Shown here piece by piece: positions 1 to 4,778 of a DNA stretch of 6,169 bases (positions are counted from its first letter, which is position 1; each line of letters begins with the position of its first letter). The notes below the pieces were generated by a model. That model was not told where the DNA came from. It saw only the letters and a list, made by a program, of their open reading frames with translations, and ran no database searches. This DNA comes from Pseudoxanthomonas sp. Its GTDB lineage: Bacteria > Pseudomonadota > Gammaproteobacteria > Xanthomonadales > Xanthomonadaceae. Made by a program: the position numbers and the translations under genes. Location: contig JAJAZJ010000200.1 of assembly GCA_026785795.1 (NCBI GenBank), positions 1 to 6,169 of the forward strand. The letters are read 5' to 3'.

Positions 1-1
1 C

Positions 2-346
2 AGCCATGCTGTGGAAGTTTCACAGCACCTGCTGGATGAACTGCAGGAACGCCTGGCCGATGCCGGCGTACAGGTGCTGGATGCGCGCATCAGCCACCTG
101 GCCTACGCGCCGGAAATCGCCCAGGCCATGCTGCAGCGTCAGCAGGCCAGCGCGGTCATCGCCGCGCGCACGCTGATTGTGGCCGGTGCCGTGGGCATGG
201 TGGAAATGGCCCTGCACGAACTGCAGAAGAATGGCGTGGTTCACCTGGATGAGGAACGCAAGGCGCAGATGGTCAGCAACCTGCTGGTGGTGCTGTGCGG
301 CGATCGCGGACCGCAGCCCGTGCTCAATACCGGCTCGGTCTATTGA
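2..346 (+). CDS. SPFH/band-7 domain protein, C-terminal part (5' end outside window)
   Basis: The reading frame is open from the first bases and 114 residues are visible before the TGA at 344-346, so the gene starts upstream of the window. The visible part is the helical end of an SPFH (stomatin/prohibitin/flotillin/HflK-C) domain and its tail. It includes [18 protein letters not shown], then [25 protein letters not shown], a pattern I recognise from bacterial SPFH proteins. Family members are usually anchored in the inner membrane by an N-terminal hydrophobic segment and form large oligomeric scaffolds that organise membrane domains or proteases. The anchor would lie outside the window. A GTG at 11 is an internal codon, because the family sequence continues upstream of it. 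The RHH gene follows after 21 bp with no visible terminator, so this is probably the first visible gene of an operon. The family call is firm; the specific role is unknown. Confidence 0.88.
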   Translation, partial: SHAVEVSQHLLDELQERLADAGVQVLDARISHLAYAPEIAQAMLQRQQASAVIAARTLIVAGAVGMVEMALHELQKNGVVHLDEERKAQMVSNLLVVLCGDRGPQPVLNTGSVY

Positions 347-367
347 GCCGGCCCCGCGGGCACTGAC

Positions 368-556
368 GTGACAGAAAAAAAAGCCTATCCGCTGCGCATC
401 AGCGCCGACGTACTCAGGGCCACCCAACAGTGGTCCGATGACGAGCTGCGTTCGTTGAATGCGCAGATCGAGTACCTGTTGCGAGATGCGCTACGCAAGG
501 CCGGACGGCTGTCGGCCAAGCCGCCCGCCAACCCCACAAGGAGGAATGAAACATGA
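368..556 (+). CDS. Arc-like ribbon-helix-helix (RHH) small protein
   Basis: This is a 62-aa protein with a GTG start. A short strand (about residues 6-12, AYPLRIS) is followed by helix A (13-24) and helix B (29-46, SLNAQIEYLLRDALRKAG), then a basic, proline-containing tail. From memory, residues 5-50 align without gaps to the phage P22 Arc repressor core, sharing the S-x-N-x-x-I and K-x-G-R signatures. RHH proteins are dimers that insert a two-stranded sheet into the DNA major groove, and many are autorepressors or antitoxins. On that alignment two of Arc's three DNA-contacting strand residues are replaced (A6 and P8; R10 is kept), so DNA binding is not certain. No good Shine-Dalgarno precedes the GTG, which lies 21 bp after the SPFH stop. 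Its stop overlaps the DUF4177 start. Eight consecutive A's (375-382) follow the start codon. No toxin gene is adjacent, so a toxin-antitoxin role is not supported. Confidence 0.8.
   Translation: MTEKKAYPLRISADVLRATQQWSDDELRSLNAQIEYLLRDALRKAGRLSAKPPANPTRRNET
538..544 (+). promoter_or_regulatory. Strong Shine-Dalgarno for the DUF4177 gene
   Basis: AAGGAGG lies inside the 3' end of the RHH gene, 8 nt before the ATG at 553. It is the best ribosome binding site in the window. It supports the very short downstream gene as a real, well-translated gene. Confidence 0.8.
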
Positions 557-732
557 GCAAGCGTTGGCAACACAAGGTGCTGGAGATACCGGTGACCATG
601 TTAGGCGGCAAGCTGGTCGAGCGCACCCAGGAAGCGCTGGACAAGCTGGGCCCGCAGGGCTGGGAGCTGGTGTCAATTGCGCATTCGAACTCGTTCGATA
701 CGCTGCGTCTGTTCCTGAAGCGGGAGGCTTGA
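553..732 (+). CDS. DUF4177-family small protein
   Basis: This 59-aa protein starts MSKRWQHKVLEIPV and ends DTLRLFLKREA. It has the DUF4177 pattern: an N-terminal strand (residues 5-15), a helix with alternating charged and hydrophobic residues (23-32), the hallmark LGPQGWELVSI (32-42), and a last strand with basic residues (50-57). DUF4177 proteins are small cytosolic proteins of unknown function; the GWELV turn is their defining feature. The start is well supported: the ATG overlaps the TGA of the RHH gene as ATGA (553-556), and AAGGAGG sits 8 nt upstream. The stop is 1 bp from the start of the alpha/beta hydrolase gene, whose own ribosome binding site lies inside this gene. Translation of all three is probably coupled. 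The family call is fairly firm; no function can be assigned. Confidence 0.87.
   Translation: MSKRWQHKVLEIPVTMLGGKLVERTQEALDKLGPQGWELVSIAHSNSFDTLRLFLKREA
722..727 (+). promoter_or_regulatory. Shine-Dalgarno for the alpha/beta hydrolase
   Basis: GGGAGG, within the last codons of the DUF4177 gene, lies 6 nt before the ATG at 734. It fixes the hydrolase start and suggests translational coupling. Confidence 0.7.
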
Positions 733-733
733 G

Positions 734-2059
734 ATGAAGGCATTGCTTGCCGTGATCTTTTCCCTGGCGATAGGCGCCACTGCTGCGCTGCCCTTGGCGG
801 CAGCGGCGGCGCAAGTCGATGCTTCCGCCGTCGCCACCCGTTTGCTCGACCACATGGAGGCCGGGGATTTCGCTGCAGCCTTGGCCGGTTTCACTCCGCA
901 GATGAAGGCGGCGCTGGGGGCAGACAAGCTGGCCGCGGTGCAGCAGCAGATCAACGGCGCCGGCGCGGCCACGGGCCGCGATGCGCCCAAGCTTGCGCAA
1001 CAGTCCGGGATGACCGTGGTGGTCGTTCGCCTTCATCGCGCCAACGCCAGCCTGGATGCCACCATTGCAGTCGATGCCGAAGGCAAGGTCGCCGGCCTGC
1101 ATTACGCGCCCGCCCCGTCCCCGCCCGCCGCCGCGCCCGCCGTGGACGCTCCCTACCTGGAGCGCGAAACCCAGGTCGGTGAGGGCCCGCGCGCCCTGCC
1201 CGCCACGCTGGCCATGCCGAAGGCGCAATTGGCCGCGGGCAAGCGCGTGCCCGCCGTGGTGCTGGTGCACGGCTCCGGCCCGCAGGATCGCGATCAAACC
1301 ATCGGCCCGAATCGCCCGTTCCTAGATATCGCCCGCGGCCTCGCTGCACAGGGCATCGCCGTGCTGCGCTACGAGAAACGCAGCAAGGCAAGGCCGCAGG
1401 ATTTCGCCGCTGGCGATTTCACCGTGGACGACGAAACCACGAATGACGCCGTTGCCGCGGTCCAAAGCCTGCGCGGCGTTGAAGGCATCGACCCTGCGCG
1501 CATCTTCGTGCTGGGCCACAGCCAGGGCGGGATGATGGCACCGCGCATCGCGCAGCGTTCGGGACAGGTCGCGGGCCTGGTGATGCTGGCCGCGCCGGCC
1601 CGCTCCGTGCTGACCCTGCTGGCGGAACAGAACCGCTATCTGGTCAGCCTGGACGGCAGCATCAGCGCCGAGGAGCAGGCTCACCTGGACCAATTGGATG
1701 CACAGATTGCGGCCCTGCGTAGCGGCGGGGATATCGCTGCCGCCGATACGCCGATGGGCGCGCCCGCGGCCTACTGGCGCTCCATCGATGCGGTGGATCC
1801 GGTGGCCGAAGCGGAGGCCAGCCAGCTTCCGCTGCTGCTGCTGCAGGGCGGCCGCGACTTCCAGGTGGTGGCGGCGGATTGGCAGCTGTGGCGCAAGGCG
1901 CTGGCGGGCGATCCACGCGCCACCCTGCGCCATTACCCTGCGCTCAACCACCTTGGCGTCAGCGGCAGCGGACCGGGTTCACTGGCCGACTACCAGACCC
2001 CGGGCCACGTGGATGCCGCATTGATCAGCGACGTTGCGGCGTGGATTTCCGCGCATTGA
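734..2059 (+). CDS. Exported alpha/beta hydrolase with DUF3887-like N-terminal domain
   Basis: This 441-aa protein is probably a periplasmic serine hydrolase (esterase or peptidase-like); its substrate is unknown. Residues 1-27 form a Sec-type signal peptide: a lysine, a hydrophobic stretch, then an Ala-rich region with candidate cleavage near AAAAAQ. Residues about 32-124 resemble DUF3887, a small alpha+beta domain often attached to secreted hydrolases. A Pro/Ala linker spans 125-140. The alpha/beta hydrolase domain occupies about 150-441. HGSG (179-182) is in the oxyanion region, and GHSQGG (261-266) is the nucleophile elbow with Ser263. Asp375 (QGGRD) and His406 (LNHLG) complete the expected triad. 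Residues 308-345 form a probable helical cap insert. The start is supported by GGGAGG 6 nt upstream and lies 1 bp after the DUF4177 stop, so it belongs to that operon. All catalytic residues are present. Family confidence is high; substrate confidence is low. Confidence 0.92.
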   Translation: MKALLAVIFSLAIGATAALPLAAAAAQVDASAVATRLLDHMEAGDFAAALAGFTPQMKAALGADKLAAVQQQINGAGAATGRDAPKLAQQSGMTVVVVRLHRANASLDATIAVDAEGKVAGLHYAPAPSPPAAAPAVDAPYLERETQVGEGPRALPATLAMPKAQLAAGKRVPAVVLVHGSGPQDRDQTIGPNRPFLDIARGLAAQGIAVLRYEKRSKARPQDFAAGDFTVDDETTNDAVAAVQSLRGVEGIDPARIFVLGHSQGGMMAPRIAQRSGQVAGLVMLAAPARSVLTLLAEQNRYLVSLDGSISAEEQAHLDQLDAQIAALRSGGDIAAADTPMGAPAAYWRSIDAVDPVAEAEASQLPLLLLQGGRDFQVVAADWQLWRKALAGDPRATLRHYPALNHLGVSGSGPGSLADYQTPGHVDAALISDVAAWISAH

Positions 2060-2109
2060 AGTACCTCAGTGGCGGGCTGCTCGCCTGCATCGCATCCAAA
2101 CTGCATTCC

Positions 2110-2113
2110 GGAG
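2110..2113 (+). promoter_or_regulatory. Possible Shine-Dalgarno of the small membrane ORF
   Basis: GGAG lies 6 nt before the GTG at 2120 but 15 nt before the ATG at 2129. If the small ORF is translated, this favours the GTG start. Confidence 0.4.
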
Positions 2114-2119
2114 TACAGC

Positions 2120-2233
2120 GTGCTACACATGATCGAACGTCGTTTTCCCGGCAACCGGAATGCGCTCCTGCTCGGGCGGGTGCTGGCGTCAGTCGGAGTG
2201 ATGGCACTCGGCGTCCTGATGTTGAGCCGCTAG
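2120..2233 (+). CDS. Putative 37-aa single-span membrane protein
   Basis: This short ORF fills most of the 190-bp gap between the hydrolase and PH-domain genes. With the GTG start it encodes 37 residues. The N-terminal third is basic (residues 1-13, including MIERRFPGNR). A hydrophobic segment follows at about residues 21-35 (VLASVGVMALGVLML), ending in Ser-Arg. Positive residues before the segment predict an inside-N orientation in the inner membrane. GGAG 6 nt upstream supports GTG 2120; ATG 2129 (34 aa) is the alternative. The stop is 16 bp before the PH-domain gene, which has no good ribosome site of its own and could be coupled to it. I recognise no family. The amphipathic basic start plus clean hydrophobic stretch argues for a real gene, but an ORF this short could arise by chance. 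Confidence 0.5.
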   Translation: MLHMIERRFPGNRNALLLGRVLASVGVMALGVLMLSR

Positions 2234-2249
2234 GCCGGGCCACACGCAC

Positions 2250-2837
2250 ATGAATTCGCCCGCCCTGGACCAACAGATTCAGCTGCTACCCGCGGGCAGC
2301 ACACCGCGCCTGCCGATGTTTGCGCTGTGCGTGCTGCTGCCCATGGCGATCGCCCTTGCCGCCGCCTTGTGGCGAATCGCGGACCTTGGCCTGGCTGCCT
2401 GGCAGCCTGGACCGGATGGATGGAATTTCATAGCCGGGACCGCGACGGTAGTGCTGCTGATCTGGTTTGCGCTGGATCGTGCGCTGTGCCGGCATCGGCT
2501 GGAGCTGGGTGCGGACCAGTTGACGGTGAAGACCAGTTTCTACTCGCGTTGCGTGCGGCTGCCAGACCTGCAGCTTGAACAGGCCCGCATCATCGACCTG
2601 GACGAGCGCGGCGATTTCACTCCGGCCCGAAAGACCAACGGCCACTCCCTGCACGGCTTCCAGAGCGGGCACTTCCGGCTGCGCAATGGGCAGAAAGCCT
2701 TCGTGGCCATCGCCGGCGGACGCCGCGCGCTGTGGCTGCCCACCGCGCAAGCGCAGGGCCTGCTGCTGCAGCCGGTCCAGCCCGAAGCCCTGCTCCAACG
2801 CCTGCGCGAACTGGCGGCTGCGGGCACGCGCCGCTAA
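2250..2837 (+). CDS. Two-span membrane protein with bacterial PH-type domain
   Basis: This 195-aa protein has two hydrophobic segments, at about residues 22-43 (LPMFALCVLLPMAIALAAAL) and 59-77 (NFIAGTATVVLLIWFALD), joined by a short loop. A soluble beta-rich domain covers about 80-178. It contains the pattern LELGADQLTVKTSFYSRCVRL, then TNGHSLHGFQSGHFRLRNG and KAFVAIAGGRRALWLPT. This matches a group of Gram-negative membrane proteins annotated as bacterial PH-domain proteins; their function is mostly unknown. With both termini inside, the PH-like domain would be cytoplasmic. The ATG at 2250 has only a weak GG-rich sequence upstream (CCGGGCC), 16 bp after the small ORF, so translation may depend on coupling. 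The carboxypeptidase gene begins 9 bp after its stop, which suggests one operon. The domain call rests on fold-type pattern memory; membrane location is clear from the sequence. Confidence 0.75.
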   Translation: MNSPALDQQIQLLPAGSTPRLPMFALCVLLPMAIALAAALWRIADLGLAAWQPGPDGWNFIAGTATVVLLIWFALDRALCRHRLELGADQLTVKTSFYSRCVRLPDLQLEQARIIDLDERGDFTPARKTNGHSLHGFQSGHFRLRNGQKAFVAIAGGRRALWLPTAQAQGLLLQPVQPEALLQRLRELAAAGTRR

Positions 2838-2846
2838 GCTGGGCAG

Positions 2847-3644
2847 ATGCGCGGCCAGCCGAAAATACTGCACAACACCAGCGACATCGAGCTGTGGCCG
2901 GGCGGATTGCTGCACGCCCGCAGCAACGCCGATGCCCGCGTGCTGGCGCGCGCGCTCACGGTGCTGCGGCGCAAGAGCGACGGTCGTTACCTGGCCGCGG
3001 TGCTGCCGGAGGGCATGCTGGCGCTGTCGCCGCGCTGGACCCACGAGCCAGGCGTGGACGCCGCGCTGGATGTCCTGGAAGGACTGCGCACGGATCGTGG
3101 GTTCGATATCGATGCAGCGGGCGAGCTGCCGCTGGCGCATCTGCACGAGCGGCTGCACGGACTTGGGCTGGACGAAGACTATGGCGAACAGGCCGGACTG
3201 GCGCTGGTCGCCGAACCGGCGGCCCTCGCCTATGCCGGCTTTGACCGCTACCGCCGGCCCCTGTGGCTGGGTGCGGCCGCAGCGCGCGCCTGGCGGGCGA
3301 TGCAGCGCTCAGCTGCGGCAAGCGGCATCGTGCTGGAAGCAATATCAGGCTATCGCAGCCACGAGTACCAGCTGGGCATCTTTGAACGCAAGCTCGCACG
3401 CGGACTGACCCTGGCGCAGATTCTCAGCGTGAATGCCGCGCCCGGCTACAGCGAACACCACAGCGGCCGGGCGCTGGATATCGGCACGCCGGGTGAGCCG
3501 CCCGCCGAGGAATCATTCGAACGCACCGCTGCGTTCGCCTGGCTGACCGCACATGCAGCCGCTTTCGGCTTCAGCATGAGCTACCCGCGCGATAATCCGC
3601 ACGGCATCGTCTACGAACCGTGGCACTGGTGCCACACCCCGTGA
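2847..3644 (+). CDS. M15/VanY-type D-alanyl-D-alanine carboxypeptidase
   Basis: This 265-aa protein is a zinc metallopeptidase of the M15B (VanY) type, which removes the terminal D-Ala from peptidoglycan stem peptides. The C-terminal catalytic domain (about 125-265) is complete. It has SGYRSHEYQ (167-175) with substrate-binding Arg170, and SEHHSGRALDI (202-212) with zinc ligands His204 and Asp211. EPWHW (257-261) supplies the general base Glu257 and zinc ligand His260. Residues 1-120 form an extra N-terminal region I do not recognise. The N terminus (MRGQPKILHNTSDIELW) has no signal peptide or membrane anchor, unlike most VanY and LdcB relatives. The protein may therefore be cytoplasmic and act on recycled or precursor peptides, or the start may be misplaced. 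The ATG at 2847 lies 9 bp after the PH-domain gene with a poor ribosome site. The catalytic assignment is strong; D,D versus L,D specificity and location are inferred. Confidence 0.88.
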   Translation: MRGQPKILHNTSDIELWPGGLLHARSNADARVLARALTVLRRKSDGRYLAAVLPEGMLALSPRWTHEPGVDAALDVLEGLRTDRGFDIDAAGELPLAHLHERLHGLGLDEDYGEQAGLALVAEPAALAYAGFDRYRRPLWLGAAAARAWRAMQRSAAASGIVLEAISGYRSHEYQLGIFERKLARGLTLAQILSVNAAPGYSEHHSGRALDIGTPGEPPAEESFERTAAFAWLTAHAAAFGFSMSYPRDNPHGIVYEPWHWCHTP

Positions 3645-3677
3645 CTTGCACACCCCCTGCCCTTGCCTGGAATCCAC

Positions 3678-4715
3678 ATGACCGACCTTGCCTCCCTGAA
3701 AAACCAGCAGATCCGCCTTGCCGCACGTCCGGTCGGCATGACCACGCGCGAGAACTGGCAGTTCACCACCGAGCCGGTGACCGAGCCTGCCGAAGGCGAA
3801 GTGCTGGTCAAGACCCTGTATCTGTCCCTGGACCCGGCCATGCGCGGCTGGATGAACGAGGGCAAGTCGTATATCCCGCCGGTCGGCATCGGCGAGGTGA
3901 TGCGCGCCGGCGGCATCGGCAAGGTGGTGGCCTCCAGGCATGCAGGGTTCACTCCCGGTGACCTGGTCAGCGGTAGCCTGGGCGTGCAGGAGTACAAGCA
4001 GTTCAGCGCCGAGGAAATCAAGCGCAGCGGCCTGTTCCGCATCGATCCACGCTTGGGCACGCCCACCCAATGGCTCAACGTGCTGGGTATGCCCGGCATG
4101 ACCGGCTACTTCGGCCTGATGGACGTAGGCCAGCCCAAGCCGGGCGAGACCCTGGTGGTCTCCGGCGCAGCAGGCGCGGTGGGCCAGACGGTGGGCCAGC
4201 TCGCCAAGATCAAGGGCTGCCGCGTGGTCGGCATTGCCGGCGGCCCGGAGAAGTGCGCCTGGGTCGTGCAGGAACTGGGCTTCGATGCGTGCATCGACTA
4301 CAAGAACGGCGACGTGCGCGAAGGCCTGAAGACCCACTGCCCGGACGGCGTGGACATCTATTTCGACAACGTGGGCGGCGAGATCCTGGACCACGTGCTG
4401 GCGCGGCTGCGGCGCAAGGCGCGGATCATCATCTGCGGCGCGATCTCCCAGTACAACAGCACCACCGCAGTGGAGGGCCCGAAGAACTACCTGTCGCTGC
4501 TGGTGAACCGTGCGCGCATGGAGGGCATCGTGGTGTTCGACTATGCCGACCGCTACCCCGAAGCGATCGCGGAAATGGCGCAATACCTGAAAGACGGGCG
4601 CATGAAGTCAAGGGAAGACGTGGTGGTGGGCCTGGAAACCTTCCCCGAGACCCTGGTGAAGCTGTTCACCGGCGGCAACTTCGGCAAGCTGGTGCTGCAG
4701 GTCGCCAGCGACTGA
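3678..4715 (+). CDS. curA: NADPH-dependent enone/alkenal reductase, CurA/PTGR1 family (MDR)
   Basis: This 345-aa protein belongs to the zinc-free medium-chain dehydrogenase/reductase superfamily. The family reduces the C=C bond of alpha,beta-unsaturated aldehydes and ketones with NADPH; members include E. coli CurA (curcumin reductase), PTGR1 and plant alkenal reductases. It is probably cytosolic and detoxifies reactive carbonyls. Visible motifs are YLSLDPAMRGWM (48-59), LGMPGMTGYFGL (136-147), the Rossmann loop AAGAVGQTVGQ (164-174), K192 after GGPEK (phosphate binding), YFDNVGG (228-234) and CGAISQYN (253-260). Length matches the family exactly from ATG 3678. An in-frame TTG at 3663 would add five residues and is not needed. 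The gene starts 33 bp after the carboxypeptidase stop, with only a weak GGA upstream. It could be cotranscribed or have its own promoter; I see no convincing promoter boxes. The native substrate cannot be read from sequence, so the gene symbol is by family. Confidence 0.93.
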   Translation: MTDLASLKNQQIRLAARPVGMTTRENWQFTTEPVTEPAEGEVLVKTLYLSLDPAMRGWMNEGKSYIPPVGIGEVMRAGGIGKVVASRHAGFTPGDLVSGSLGVQEYKQFSAEEIKRSGLFRIDPRLGTPTQWLNVLGMPGMTGYFGLMDVGQPKPGETLVVSGAAGAVGQTVGQLAKIKGCRVVGIAGGPEKCAWVVQELGFDACIDYKNGDVREGLKTHCPDGVDIYFDNVGGEILDHVLARLRRKARIIICGAISQYNSTTAVEGPKNYLSLLVNRARMEGIVVFDYADRYPEAIAEMAQYLKDGRMKSREDVVVGLETFPETLVKLFTGGNFGKLVLQVASD

Positions 4716-4778
4716 GGCCAGAGGGCGGCTGCAGCCAAGGCCCCGGAGTGACGACGGCGTAACGAGCGCAGGCAGCTA

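Noticed and set aside
368..732. RHH plus DUF4177 as a toxin-antitoxin pair
   Set aside because: The RHH protein resembles antitoxins, but DUF4177 is not a known toxin family and has no nuclease or kinase motif. The gene order can be explained by a simple operon.
1120..1150. Pro/Ala-rich stretch in the hydrolase as a frameshift or repeat artefact
   Set aside because: The frame stays open and both flanking domains are intact; it is an ordinary interdomain linker.
2071..2085. Hairpin GGCGGG-CTG-CTCGCC as a terminator after the hydrolase gene
   Set aside because: The stem includes a G-T pair and a 3-nt loop, and no T-tract follows. It also lies in a region where genes continue on the same strand with short gaps.
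2286..3158. Long antisense open frame (290 aa) on the minus strand
   Set aside because: It crosses the boundary of two well-supported plus-strand genes, has Arg/Gln/Ala-biased composition and no motif; this is expected in GC-rich DNA.
2575..3408. Plus-strand 277-aa frame overlapping the PH-domain and carboxypeptidase genes
   Set aside because: It is Arg, Ala, Cys and Trp-rich, out of frame with both real genes, and shows no domain pattern.
3663..3677. TTG at 3663 as the reductase start
   Set aside because: It adds five residues (MPGIH) not expected in the family. ATG 3678 gives a length of 345, matching CurA.
3513..4583. Long antisense open frame (356 aa) on the minus strand
   Set aside because: It mirrors the codon pattern of the enone reductase gene. 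Its translation is rich in His, Ala, Gly and Arg with no recognisable motif, and the plus-strand gene is complete with family signatures.
4727..4736. Palindrome GGCTGCAGCC downstream of the reductase stop
   Set aside because: A 10-bp perfect palindrome with no loop or T-tract is expected by chance in GC-rich sequence; no matching second copy was seen nearby.
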